From contig JBBQVL010000002.1 in the NCBI GenBank assembly GCA_038211615.1, positions 1 to 64,000 on the forward strand: a stretch of DNA of 64,000 nucleotides. The letters are read 5' to 3'. The stretch comes from DASWJZ01 sp038211615 (lineage in GTDB: Bacteria > Pseudomonadota > Alphaproteobacteria > Rhizobiales > Afifellaceae). Position 1 is the first letter of the stretch. Every line of letters begins with the position of its first letter. The notes below the pieces were generated by a model. That model was given only the letters and a program-made list of their open reading frames with translations, made no database searches and was not told the DNA's origin. Positions 33,167 through 42,700 of this stretch are shown here, piece after piece. The position numbers and the translations under genes are program-made.

Positions 33167-33812
33167 GATAGGGCTCCCAGAGATCGACATGGATGGCGTC
33201 GCCCGGCTTTCCATCGGAGCCCCATATTTCCGTCGCGTCGAAGGCGACCGAATAGAGCCAGTGCGGGTCCTCGCCATGACCGGTGGAGTTGGCGTCCGGA
33301 AAAACGTGGACGCCGTGGATGCGGGCGATCGTCCCGCTGCGCCCGCGGACATAGCGCGGCAGCCGCGTATGGCCGAGCGGGTTCATCATCTTCGTGCGCA
33401 CGCTGTCTCCAACGGCGAAAAGCGCGGGCGCTGCTGGCGGGCGGTCGTAGCGCGTTCCCCTGGCGAGAATTGAAGCAACATCGGCGGGCGCGAATTTCCG
33501 CTTGAGGGCGGAGGGCGGCGAAAGGCTCCGGCCGGCCTCGATCTCGGCCGCTGTCGCGAGCCCGTGCTCCACCAGCAGCCGCTCGAGCCCGAGGAACCAT
33601 TTCTCGTAATAGCTCGAGGCGAGATATTCCGCCGGCGGGATGCGCTCGCGCGCGTGCCGGACCATGTCGATGTTCCACATCCCCGAGCCGTTCATGGCGA
33701 GGGAGATTGCCAGCGCGCGGCGCTCCCAGTCTCCGTGGAACATCGGCTCGTCCGGCTCCGGCGCGACCGGACCAAAGGCCTGCTCGCCACCCATATCGTG
33801 CGGGGCGTTCAT
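33153..33812 (-). CDS. nthB: Nitrile hydratase beta subunit
   Basis: A 219-residue structural subunit. The N-terminal MNAPHDMGGEQAFGPV and the DWERRALAISLAMNGSGMWNIDMVRHARE helix are family hallmarks. So is the C-terminal SH3-like barrel (VGDSVRTKMMNPLGHTRLPRYVRG and DLWEPYLE). With the alpha subunit it hydrates nitriles to amides. ATG 33812 overlaps the alpha stop codon (ATGA), implying coupled translation. A large upstream extension of the frame is discarded. Confidence 0.93.
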   Translation of the reverse strand: MNAPHDMGGEQAFGPVAPEPDEPMFHGDWERRALAISLAMNGSGMWNIDMVRHARERIPPAEYLASSYYEKWFLGLERLLVEHGLATAAEIEAGRSLSPPSALKRKFAPADVASILARGTRYDRPPAAPALFAVGDSVRTKMMNPLGHTRLPRYVRGRSGTIARIHGVHVFPDANSTGHGEDPHWLYSVAFDATEIWGSDGKPGDAIHVDLWEPYLERA

Positions 33813-34474
33813 CCGCGCGAGCCGGGCGAAAGCGGCAGGCCCGTGCCGATCATGGAATCGCGGGTGACGAGGTCGGCGAGCTTTTCCTCGCTCCAGCCCT
33901 CCGTTCCCGCCGGGCGCATCGGCACGACGAGATAGCGGATCTCGGCGGTCGAATCCCAGACGCGGATCCTGGTCGTGTCCGGAAGCGTCACGCCGAATTC
34001 GGCGAGCACGCCGCGCGGATCGATCACCGCGCGCGAGCGATAGGGCGGCGACTTGTACCAGACCGGCGGCAGGCCGAGCACGGCGACCGGATAGCAGGAG
34101 CAGAGCGTGCAGACGACCATGTTGTGGGTGTCGTCGGAATTCTCCAGCGCCACCATGTGCTCGCTCTGCCGGCCGGTGAAGCCGAGCTCCGCGATCGCCG
34201 CTGTGCCATCCTTCAGGAGCCACGCGCGGTAGGCGGGGTCCGCCCAGGCCTTGGCCACAACCTTCGCGCCGTTGCGCGGGCCGATCCGCGTCTCGTAGGT
34301 CTCGACGAAGACGTCGAGGGCGGCCGGGTCGACGTAACCCTTCTCGACGAGCAGCGTCTCCAGCGCGCGAACTCTCAACTCGACATCGTCGAGGTGCGAG
34401 CTTTCGTGCGCGTGATCGTGATGCCCATGATCGTGATCATGCGCGTCCGAATGGGGGTCGTCGTGCTGCGGCAT
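33809..34474 (-). CDS. nthA: Nitrile hydratase alpha subunit, cobalt type
   Basis: A 221-residue catalytic subunit. The metal site is CTLCSC at 122-127; Thr at the second place marks the cobalt type, whereas iron enzymes have Ser. Both outer cysteines that become sulfenic/sulfinic acids are present. The N-terminus is exceptional: ten histidines in residues 4-27 alternating with Asp and Gly. Ordinary alpha subunits have one or a few. This tail may gather cobalt. The order alpha-beta-activator is the one more usual for iron enzymes. Confidence 0.93.
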   Translation of the reverse strand: MPQHDDPHSDAHDHDHGHHDHAHESSHLDDVELRVRALETLLVEKGYVDPAALDVFVETYETRIGPRNGAKVVAKAWADPAYRAWLLKDGTAAIAELGFTGRQSEHMVALENSDDTHNMVVCTLCSCYPVAVLGLPPVWYKSPPYRSRAVIDPRGVLAEFGVTLPDTTRIRVWDSTAEIRYLVVPMRPAGTEGWSEEKLADLVTRDSMIGTGLPLSPGSRG

Positions 34475-34477
34475 GTC

Positions 34478-35239
34478 TCACTCCGCCGCAAGCGGCAGGG
34501 CGTGGCCCGCCCGTTCGCGCGCCGCCTCCGCGAAGGCGCGGAACAGCGCGCCGGAGGCGGGATCGGTCGCTGCCCAGTATTCCGGGTGCCATTGCACGCC
34601 GTAGGCAAACGCCTCCGCGCCGGCGACGCGGACCGCCTCGATCGTCCCGTCGGGAGCGCGCGCCTCCACGGCAAGCCGCGGGCTGAGCTTTCCGATCACC
34701 TGCCGGTGGACGGAATTCACCCTGACGCAGCGTGCTCCGAGCAGTTTGGCGAGGTGGCTGTCCGCCTCGAAGTTCACGTCATGGGCAAGCTTGAAGCGCT
34801 CGTCTATCGGCAGATGGATCGGGGCGCGGTGGTCGAGACTGCCCGGGCGTTCCTGCGCCTCGGTGACGAGCGTTCCGCCAAGCGCCACGTTCAGTTCCTG
34901 GAAGCCGCGGCAGATGGCGAAGAGCGGCACCCCCATCTCCACCGCCAGCGGGATCAGCTTCAGCGTGGTCGCGTCGCGGTCGTGGTCGTAGGGCTCGTAG
35001 CGCTCCGACGGTTCCTCGCCGTAGTGCGACGGGTGCACGTTCGAGCGCGAGCCGGTCAGCAGCACGCCGTCGACGCGCGACAGGATCGCGGGCAGGTCGA
35101 GCTGCCCGCCGAGGCTTGGCAGCAGCAGGGGAGCCGCGCCGACCATGGCGACGGCCTTCAGGTAGGTGTCGAGCGCCGCATGCCAGACGTAGCCATCGGC
35201 GGGGCGAAGCTCGGTCGAGACGAGGATCAGCGGTGTCAT
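34478..35239 (-). CDS. Class I glutamine amidotransferase-like (PuuD-type) hydrolase
   Basis: A 253-residue hydrolase resembling gamma-glutamyl-GABA hydrolase. The nucleophile is Cys110 in FAICRGFQELNVALGG and the triad is completed by the late WHPE. GVLLTGSRSNVHPSHYG supplies the oxyanion region. It lies three bases before the nitrile hydratase alpha gene and heads that operon. This raises the possibility that it removes a gamma-glutamyl group from a product of nitrile or amine breakdown. The link is contextual. Confidence 0.85.
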   Translation of the reverse strand: MTPLILVSTELRPADGYVWHAALDTYLKAVAMVGAAPLLLPSLGGQLDLPAILSRVDGVLLTGSRSNVHPSHYGEEPSERYEPYDHDRDATTLKLIPLAVEMGVPLFAICRGFQELNVALGGTLVTEAQERPGSLDHRAPIHLPIDERFKLAHDVNFEADSHLAKLLGARCVRVNSVHRQVIGKLSPRLAVEARAPDGTIEAVRVAGAEAFAYGVQWHPEYWAATDPASGALFRAFAEAARERAGHALPLAAE

Positions 35240-35410
35240 GGGAGGAAGGGGTCTGCTCTTGGCTCAGGGCTGCCGAATACTTAGGCAATCTTTATTGTAG
35301 CGCCAACCGATGGCACTTGTCTGCTTCCGGCTATCCGGGCGGTCTGGACAATCGGCGCGGCCGCATGTCACGCTTGCCGACAAGAAAGACAACCAATCGG
35401 AGGAAATAGC

Positions 35411-36520
35411 ATGGACCGCCGTACATTCATCAAGAAGGCCGGTGTCGTCACCACGGGCGCCGTGGCTGGCGCCGCGACGCTCGCCGCGCCCGCGATCGCC
35501 CAGTCGGCGCCGGAGTTGAAGTGGCGGCTTGGGTCGAGCTTCCCGAAGAGCCTCGACACCATCTTCGGCGGCGCCGAGACGTTCGCGAAATACGTCTCCG
35601 AAGCCACCGACGGAAAGTTCACCATCCAGGTTTTCCCTGCGGGAGAACTTTTCCCCGGACTGCAGGTGCTCGACAAGGTGCAGGACGGCACGGTCGAGAT
35701 GGGCCACACAGCGCTCTACTACTACTGGGGCAAGGATCCGACCTTCGGCTTCGGCACATCGATTCCGTTCGGATTGAACAATCGCCTGCAGAACGCCTGG
35801 TGGTTCTATGGCGGCGGCAATGCGGCGCTGAACGAATTCATGGCCGGCTACAACACGGTGGGCATCGCCGCGGGCAATACCGGCTGCCAGATGGGCGGCT
35901 GGTTCCGCAAGGAGATCAAGAGTCTCGCGGACCTTGATGGCGTGAAGATGCGCATCGGCGGCTTCGGCGGCTCGATTATCGCCAAGGCCGGCGTCGTGCC
36001 GCAGCAGATCGCGGGCGGTGACATCTATCCGGCGCTCGAAAAGGGGACCGTGGACGCCGCCGAGTGGGTCGGGCCCTACGACGACCAGAAGCTCGGCTTC
36101 TTCAAGGTCGCGCCCTACTATTACTACCCGGGCTGGTGGGAGGGGGGCTCGATGCTCCACGTCCTCGTCGGCAAGGACAAGTGGGATGCTCTCCCGCGGA
36201 GCTATCAGGCGATCATCGAGGCGGCCGGCGCCTACGCGAACGACGAGATGATGGCCAAGTACGATATCCTCAACCCGAAGGCGCTGCGCGAGCTGGTTGC
36301 CGGCGGTGCGAAGCTGAACCCCTTCCCGCAGGACGCCATGGAGGCGTGCTTCAAGGCGTCGACCGACGTCTACGCGGACCTGAACGCCAACAATCCCGCG
36401 TTCAAGAAGGTGTGGGATACGTGGGCTCCGGTCCGCTCCGAGGGGAACCTCTGGTGGCAGGTATCGGAAGGAACCTTCGATTCCTTCATGATGGCGCAGC
36501 AGCGGGCCAAGACGCTTTAG
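35411..36520 (+). CDS. TRAP transporter solute-binding protein (DctP family)
   Basis: A 369-residue periplasmic binding protein with a twin-arginine signal (RRTFIKK, cleavage near APAIAQ-S). The body matches the TakP-like DctP branch: FPAGELFPGLQVLDKVQDGTVEMGH, GGFGGSIIAKAGVVPQQIAGGDIYPALEKGTVDAAEWVGPYDD. Members of this branch bind 2-oxo acids or related carboxylates. GGAGGAAATAGC precedes the ATG. It converges with the two permease genes rather than preceding them. Confidence 0.9.
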   Translation: MDRRTFIKKAGVVTTGAVAGAATLAAPAIAQSAPELKWRLGSSFPKSLDTIFGGAETFAKYVSEATDGKFTIQVFPAGELFPGLQVLDKVQDGTVEMGHTALYYYWGKDPTFGFGTSIPFGLNNRLQNAWWFYGGGNAALNEFMAGYNTVGIAAGNTGCQMGGWFRKEIKSLADLDGVKMRIGGFGGSIIAKAGVVPQQIAGGDIYPALEKGTVDAAEWVGPYDDQKLGFFKVAPYYYYPGWWEGGSMLHVLVGKDKWDALPRSYQAIIEAAGAYANDEMMAKYDILNPKALRELVAGGAKLNPFPQDAMEACFKASTDVYADLNANNPAFKKVWDTWAPVRSEGNLWWQVSEGTFDSFMMAQQRAKTL

Positions 36521-36538
36521 TCTCTCTTCCATCGTCTT

Positions 36539-36566
36539 AACCCGGAGCCGAAAGGCTCCGGGTTTT
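36539..36566. terminator. Bidirectional rho-independent terminator
   Basis: AACCCGGAGCC pairs with GGCTCCGGGTT around a GAAA tetraloop, followed by TTTTT. It lies 19 bases after the DctP stop codon and between convergent genes, so the A-rich other side may also serve the permease transcript. Confidence 0.85.
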
Positions 36567-36593
36567 TCGTTGCCGAATCAGCCGAATACCAGA

Positions 36594-38552
36594 TCAGTTG
36601 AAGGATGGCGGGGGTGGCGCGGAGAAGTCCGGAAGCTGCACGCCGCCGCCGGTGTTGCCGATGGTCGGGACGTTGATCTCGACATCGGCGGGGTTGATGC
36701 CGGTCCCTGTCCCCTTGTAGTGCGTGATCATCGACGGGAAGGCGATGGCGAGGCCCACCATGATCACCTGGATCACGACGAAGGGCACGGCGCCCCAGTA
36801 GATCTGCCCGGTGGTGACCGGTTCCATCAGCTTGCCGGTCACGCGGTCGCGGTATCGCTCGCGCGGCGCGACGGAGCGCAGGTAGAAGAGGGCGAAGCCG
36901 AACGGCGGGTGCATGAAGCTCGTCTGCATGTTGATGCCGAGCAGCACGCCGAACCAGATGAGATCGATGCCGAGCGTCTCCGCCGGGCCGGCGAGCAGCG
37001 GCACGATGATGAAGGCGAGCTCGAAGAAATCGAGGAAGAAGGCGAGCACGAAGACGACGGCGTTGACCACGAGGAGAAATCCGATCTGGCCGCCGGGCAG
37101 CGAGATCAGCAGGTTCTCCACCCATTTGTGCCCATCGACGCCATAGAAGGTGAGCGAGAAGACCCGCGCGCCGACGAGGATGAAGACGACGAAGGCGGAA
37201 AGCTTGGTGGTGGAATCGAGCGCCTGCCGCATCAGGTCGAAATTGAGCCGCCGCCGGGCGAAGGCGAGCACCAGGGCGCCGACCGCACCCATGGCGCCGC
37301 CCTCGGTCGGCGTGGCGATGCCCTGGAAGATCGTGCCGAGCACGAGGAAGATCAGGATCAGCGGCGGCAGGAGGTCGGCGATGATCTTCCATACCGCGGC
37401 GGCGATCGGCCGGGAGGGCGCCCTCAGCAGCGAGAAGATCCCTCCCGCCAGCGCGAGGATGGCGACGTAGTAGGCCCATTGGCCCGCGAGCCAGACGATG
37501 ATCGCAAGTATCCAGCCTCCCAAACCGTCGGCGGCCGGCGGGAGCGCCTTCGCGCCCTCGACCAGGGCGGAGGCGGCCTGCCAGAGGACGAAGAGCGCCG
37601 CGAGCAGCAGGATCGCGGCGGCGAGGCTGGCGAGCATCCTTGGCGCGAACCGGAGCAGCGCCAGGTAGATGAAATAGAGGAACGCGAATCCGGCAAGCAG
37701 CACCAGCATGATGACGTTGACGTTGGTCGTTGCAGCGTCGAGCGAGGCCGCCGCCGGCGGGGCGACGTCGCCGAGGATGCTGACGGCGAGCTGCGGATCG
37801 AAGAGAAGGATCATGCCCCACAGCACCAGCGCCATCGGCAGGAGGATTGCCGCGATGACGGGGCTGTATTCGGCTCCGACGCCGAACGACCGGGCTTCCG
37901 GGGGAAGGGCGGGAGCCGACTTCGGAAAGATCATCGTGGCGAGGAAGACGTAGCCGAGATAGAGGCCGGTCAGGACCAGGCCCGGTATGATCGCGCCCTT
38001 GTACATGTCGCCGACGGAGCGCCCGAGCTGGTCGGCCATGATGATCAGCACCAGGCTCGGCGGGATGATCTGCGCCAGCGTGCCGGAGGCGGTAATCACG
38101 CCGCTCGCAACGCGCCGGTCGTAGCCGTAGCGGAGCATGATCGGGAGCGAGATCAGTCCCATGGCGATGACCGAGGCGGCGACCACGCCGGTGGTCGCGG
38201 CAAGCAGCGCTCCGACGCAGACCACCGCATAGGCGACGCCGCCCCTGACCGGCCCGAAAAGCTTGCCGGCCGTCTCCAGCAGCTCCTCGGCCATGCCGGA
38301 CCGCTCGAGGATCAGCCCCATGAAGGTGAAGAAGGGGATGGCGAGCAGCGTCTCGTTGGACATGACGCCCCACACCCGGTCGGGCAGCGCCTGCAGGAAG
38401 CTCGGATGGAAGAGGTCGAGCTGGATGCCGAGGATGGCGAAGCTCAGGCCGACGAAGGAAAGCGAGAAGGCGACGGGATAGCCGAGAAGCAGGAAGACGA
38501 CGAGCGCCGCGAACATGATCGGCGCCATGTTCTCGATGAGGAAAGCGATCAT
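36594..38552 (-). CDS. TRAP transporter large permease (DctM), extended form
   Basis: A 652-residue DctM-family permease, about 220 residues longer than standard. N-terminal (LLLGYPVAFSLSFVGLSFA, FFTFMGLILERSGMAEELL) and C-terminal (GTIFQGIATPTEGGAMGAVGAL, MHPPFGFALFYLRSVAP) halves are typical. The extra material (about residues 225-405) holds four or five additional hydrophobic helices. This larger form occurs with TakP-type binding proteins. It lies 10 bases after the small permease gene. Confidence 0.9.
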   Translation of the reverse strand: MIAFLIENMAPIMFAALVVFLLLGYPVAFSLSFVGLSFAILGIQLDLFHPSFLQALPDRVWGVMSNETLLAIPFFTFMGLILERSGMAEELLETAGKLFGPVRGGVAYAVVCVGALLAATTGVVAASVIAMGLISLPIMLRYGYDRRVASGVITASGTLAQIIPPSLVLIIMADQLGRSVGDMYKGAIIPGLVLTGLYLGYVFLATMIFPKSAPALPPEARSFGVGAEYSPVIAAILLPMALVLWGMILLFDPQLAVSILGDVAPPAAASLDAATTNVNVIMLVLLAGFAFLYFIYLALLRFAPRMLASLAAAILLLAALFVLWQAASALVEGAKALPPAADGLGGWILAIIVWLAGQWAYYVAILALAGGIFSLLRAPSRPIAAAVWKIIADLLPPLILIFLVLGTIFQGIATPTEGGAMGAVGALVLAFARRRLNFDLMRQALDSTTKLSAFVVFILVGARVFSLTFYGVDGHKWVENLLISLPGGQIGFLLVVNAVVFVLAFFLDFFELAFIIVPLLAGPAETLGIDLIWFGVLLGINMQTSFMHPPFGFALFYLRSVAPRERYRDRVTGKLMEPVTTGQIYWGAVPFVVIQVIMVGLAIAFPSMITHYKGTGTGINPADVEINVPTIGNTGGGVQLPDFSAPPPPSFN

Positions 38553-38562
38553 GCCGCCGGGC

Positions 38563-39165
38563 TCATTCGATCGGAATTTGATGAGCAGGGTGATCGGGCG
38601 ACGGATCCGGAATCGCCCCGCGCAAAATGGCGATCCGCTTGATCAGCTCGGAGATCGCCTGGAAGAACAGCAGGACGAACCCCACCAGGATGGCGAGCCG
38701 CCCGGGCCAGATCATCAGGCCGCCGGCGCTTCCGGACATCTCGCCGGAGCGGAAGGCGCGCATAAAGAAGGGCCAGCTCAGGTAGCTCATGAGCACCGTC
38801 AGCGGCAGCAGCATGAAGATGTGGCCGAGGATGTCGATCCAGTTGCGCGTCCGCTTCGAGAGCGCGTTGGAGACGATGTCGATGCGGATGTGCTCGTTGC
38901 GCTGCAGAGTGTAGGAGGCGGCGACGAGGAAAGCCCAGCCGAACAGATACCATTGCAGCTCCAGCCAGGAATTGGAGCTGATGTCGAACGCCTTGCGCAT
39001 GATGGCGTTGCCGGCGCTGACGAGGATCGCGAGCAGGATGAGCCAGCCCACCGAACGGCCGAGAAAGATCGAGACACCGTCGATGGTGCGGCTTACCGCA
39101 AGCGGCAGGCCCCAGCCGGGCGGAATGTCGCGCGGCTGGTTCAGATCATCGACGGAAAGCTGCAT
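38563..39165 (-). CDS. TRAP transporter small permease (DctQ)
   Basis: A 200-residue four-helix membrane protein. WLELQWYLFGWAFLVAASYTLQRNEHIRID is the hallmark of DctQ in the TakQ-like group. It partners the large permease downstream; together with the DctP protein at 35411 they make a complete sodium-driven carboxylate uptake system. A GGTCCG/CGGACC inverted repeat lies about 25-50 bases upstream and could be an operator. Confidence 0.9.
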   Translation of the reverse strand: MQLSVDDLNQPRDIPPGWGLPLAVSRTIDGVSIFLGRSVGWLILLAILVSAGNAIMRKAFDISSNSWLELQWYLFGWAFLVAASYTLQRNEHIRIDIVSNALSKRTRNWIDILGHIFMLLPLTVLMSYLSWPFFMRAFRSGEMSGSAGGLMIWPGRLAILVGFVLLFFQAISELIKRIAILRGAIPDPSPDHPAHQIPIE

Positions 39166-39365
39166 CCAGCCGAAGCCCTCTTTTCACATTGGGTCCGAAC
39201 AATGTTGCGGACCGAGTGTCGGCTTGTTTTCGCCGGCGTTTGCTCCCGAGCGCGTGCCGCTCGACGCGATACCAGCATAGGCAGCGCGGCTCATCAACCT
39301 TGTGCTGTAAAATGCGGCCTCTGAAATGCGGCGTGGAACTGCGTCATGAATCGGGCTCCTCAGCG

Positions 39366-39391
39366 GGAACAGAGCGGGGCGCGAAAACATT
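39366..39391 (+). promoter_or_regulatory. Possible EcfG (general stress) promoter
   Basis: GGAAC, 17 bases, CATT resembles the EcfG consensus GGAAC-N16/17-CGTT with one mismatch in the -10. It lies 29 bases before the DUF3008 start codon. Such small basic stress proteins are often in the EcfG regulon. Confidence 0.35.
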
Positions 39392-39419
39392 TTACCCGGT
39401 CGGAATCATGGAGGCGACA

Positions 39420-39611
39420 ATGCCCGCCAAGTCCAAGGCGCAACAGAAGGCCGCCGGCGCTGCCCTTTCGGCCAAACGCGGCGAAACCCCGAATAGCGAG
39501 CTGAAGGGCGCGTCCAGGGGGATGGCGAAGTCGATGAGCGAGAGCCAGCTCGAGGACTTCGCCAAGGGCAGTCGCAAGGGCAAGCCGGAGCACGTTGCGC
39601 GGAAGAAATAG
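39420..39611 (+). CDS. DUF3008 family small protein
   Basis: A 63-residue, very basic protein starting MPAKSKAQQKAAGAAL and ending with GKPEHVARKK, the DUF3008 pattern. Highly charged and low in hydrophobics, it is probably disordered or DNA/RNA-associated. ATG 39420 has GGAGG six bases upstream. A possible EcfG promoter precedes it. Function not established. Confidence 0.82.
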   Translation: MPAKSKAQQKAAGAALSAKRGETPNSELKGASRGMAKSMSESQLEDFAKGSRKGKPEHVARKK

Positions 39612-39740
39612 CGCGGTGCCCGGGCTCGGAATATCCCGCCGCGGACGTCAAATCAGGATAGCATTGTGCCGCGCCGATCCCCAGATTCGGGGATCGGTGT
39701 GCTCTGATGTACCCGGTTCGCCCGACGCCGAGAGGACAGG

Positions 39741-42700
39741 ATGGCCCGCCGCGGGGTGACGCTCGACGACAAGTACGATCTCGCGAAGGATCAGGTCTTC
39801 CTTTCCGGGACGCAGGCGATCGTCCGGCTCGCGCTCATGCAGAAGGAGCGCGACCGTCGCGCCGGGCTGAATACCGCCGGCTTCGTCAGCGGCTACCGCG
39901 GCTCGCCGCTCGGTGGCCTCGACCTGCATTTCTGGCGCGCCAGCGAACATCTGAAGGCGAGCGAAATCGTCTTCCAGCCGGGTCTGAACGAAGACCTCGC
40001 CGCCACCGCCGTGTGGGGCTCGCAGCAGGCGGAACTGCGCGGCGAGGGGCGCTACGACGGCGTCTTTTCGATCTGGTACGGCAAGGGGCCGGGCGTCGAC
40101 CGCAGCGGCGATGCGCTGCGCCATGCCAATCTCGACGGCACCTCGCCGCATGGCGGCGTGCTCGCGCTGATGGGCGACGACCATATGAGCGAAAGCTCCA
40201 CCACCGCGCACCAGTCGGAGTTCGCCTTCGTCGACGCGATGATGCCGATCCTCAATCCCGCCGGTATCCAGGAGATCGTCGATTACGGGCTCTACGGCTG
40301 GGCGCTGTCGCGCTTCGCCGGCGTGTGGACGGCGATCAAGTGCGTGAAGGACAATGTCGAATCGACCGGCGTCATCGATGGCTCGCTGGATCGCGTCCGG
40401 CCGATCTTCCCCGACATTCTCATGCCGCCCGGCGGGCTGAACATCCGGCCGGGCCGCCACGCGCTGGAGAAGGAAGAACTGCTGCAGCGCTGGAAGCGTC
40501 CGGCGATGGTGGCCTTCATCAAGGCGAACGGCCTCGACAGGATCGTGATGCAGGGCGGCCGCCAGCCGCGCCTCGGCATCGTGTCGCTTGGGAAAAGCTG
40601 GCTCGATACTTTGGGCGCGCTCGATCTCCTCGGGATCGACGAGAGGCGCGCGGCGGATCTGGGGCTGCGCCTCTACAAGATCGCCGCGCCCTGGCCGCTT
40701 GAGCCCGACGGCCTGTTCCGCTTCGCCGAAGGGCTGGAGACCATCCTCGTGGTGGAGGAGAAGCGCTCGCTCGTCGAAGTGCAGGTCAAGGAGGAGATGT
40801 ACGGCCGCGCCGGGGTCCCGATCGTCGTCGGCAAGAAGGATGAGGACAACAACGTCCTCCTTCCGAGCTGGGGCGCGCTCGACGCCAACCAGATCGCCAT
40901 CATCATCGGGCGGCGGATTCTTCGCTACGCGGAAGATTCGGAGATCGCCGCGCGGCTGAAGCAGCTCGAACATGCGCAGGCGGTGATCGCCACGACCGAA
41001 GACGTCGGGGTGCGGGTTCCGCATTTCTGCTCCGGCTGTCCGCACAACACTTCGACCGTCGTGCCGGAGGGGAGCCGCGCCTATGCCGGCATCGGCTGCC
41101 ACTACATGGCGCTCTGGATGGACCGCAACACCGAGGGCTTCACCCAGATGGGGGGCGAGGGCGCCAACTGGATCGGTGAGGCGCCGTTCTCCACGCGGGA
41201 TCACGTCTTCCAGAATATCGGCGACGGCACCTACGGCCATTCCGGCGCGCTCGCGATCCGCGCCGCGGCCGCCGCCGGGATCAGCATCACCTACAAGATT
41301 CTCTTCAACGATGCCGTCGCGATGACGGGCGGACAGCCGGTGGAGGGGAACCTCACGGTCGACAAGATCGCCCGCCAGGTGGCGGCGGAGGGCGCCAAGC
41401 GAATCGCGCTGGTGAGCGACGATCCGCACAAATATCCGACCGGCACTGTCTGGCCTGACGGGATGACGCTGCACCACCGCTCCGCGCTGGCGGAGGTGCA
41501 GGAAGAGCTCCGCACCGTCAAAGGGCTCAGCGTCCTCATCTACGACCAGACCTGCGCGGCGGAGAAGCGGCGGCGGCGGAAGCGCGGGCTGGCTCCCGAT
41601 CCCGACCGGCGCGTCATCATCAACAGCCTCGTCTGCGAGGGCTGCGGCGATTGCGGCGTCAAGTCGAACTGCGTCTCCATCCAGCCGCTGGAGACCGAGT
41701 TCGGCCGCAAGCGCGCCATCGACCAGTCGAGCTGCAACAAGGACTATTCGTGTCTGGAAGGTTTCTGTCCGTCTTTCGTGACGGTGCATGGGGCAAAGCT
41801 GAAGGCGGGCACGGCCATCGCGACGAACACGCTTCCCGATGTGCCCGAGCCGGTTGTCGCCAAGCCGGAGCAGACCCAAGGGATCCTGATCACCGGCGTC
41901 GGCGGGACCGGGATCGTGACGGTCGGCGCGGTGCTCGGCATGGCGGCGCATCTCGACGGGCTCGGCACCGGCATCATCGACATGGCGGGGCTGGCGCAGA
42001 AGGGCGGCGCGGTCTCGATCCACATGCGCATCGGCCCGACGCCGGAAGCGATCCACGCAATCCGCCTCGCGGCCGAGGAGGCCGATGTTGTCCTCGCCTG
42101 CGACATCGTCGTGGCCGGATCGCGGAAGGCGCTGGGATCGATCCGTCCGGGCGAGAGCCGGGTGTTCGTCAATCTCCACGAGACCTTTCCGGGCGACTTC
42201 ACGCGCGCGGCGGATTTCTCCCTGCCGTCGCGGCGGCTGCGGCATGCGATCGAGGAGCGGGCGGGAGCCGGACGCGCGCATTTTGTCGAGGCGGAGCGGC
42301 TCGCCATTCGCCTGGTCGGCGACGCGATCGCCACCAACATGCTGATGGTGGGCTTCGCGTGGCAGCAGGGCGGGCTGCCGATCAGCCGCGCGTCGATCCT
42401 CGAGGCGATCCGGCTGAACGGCGTGCAGGTGGAGATGAACATTGCCGCTTTCGAGTGGGGGCGGCGCGCGGCCCATGATCTCGCGGCGGCGGAACGTTCA
42501 GCCGGCGTTGCCCCCGACACGAGCGCGCCGTCGCTCGCCGGGATTTTGGCGAAACGCGTGGCGTTCCTGACCGCCTATCAGGGGCGACGCTATGCGCGCC
42601 GCTACGAGGCGCGGGTCGCGCAGGTTGCCGAGGCCGCCGCGCGCGTTGCGCCGGACGCGCAGGAGCTGGCGACCGAGGTCGCGCATTCGCTCTTCAAGCT

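Noticed and set aside
35308..35335. A possible sigma-54 promoter (TGGCAC...TGCTT) before the TRAP binding-protein gene
   Set aside because: The spacing between the GG and GC elements is 9 rather than the required 10 bases.
36570..38642. A 690-codon plus-strand open frame opposite the TRAP permease
   Set aside because: Charged low-complexity translation opposite a hydrophobic membrane protein, which is the expected codon-reversal artefact.
39190..39213. GGTCCG/CGGACC inverted repeat upstream of dctQ as a regulator operator
   Set aside because: No regulator gene lies nearby and the arms are only 6 bases; noted in the dctQ entry but not called separately.
39648..42476. A 942-codon minus-strand open frame opposite the indolepyruvate oxidoreductase gene
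   Set aside because: Antisense to a recognised enzyme; Arg/Asp/His-rich composition with no domain.
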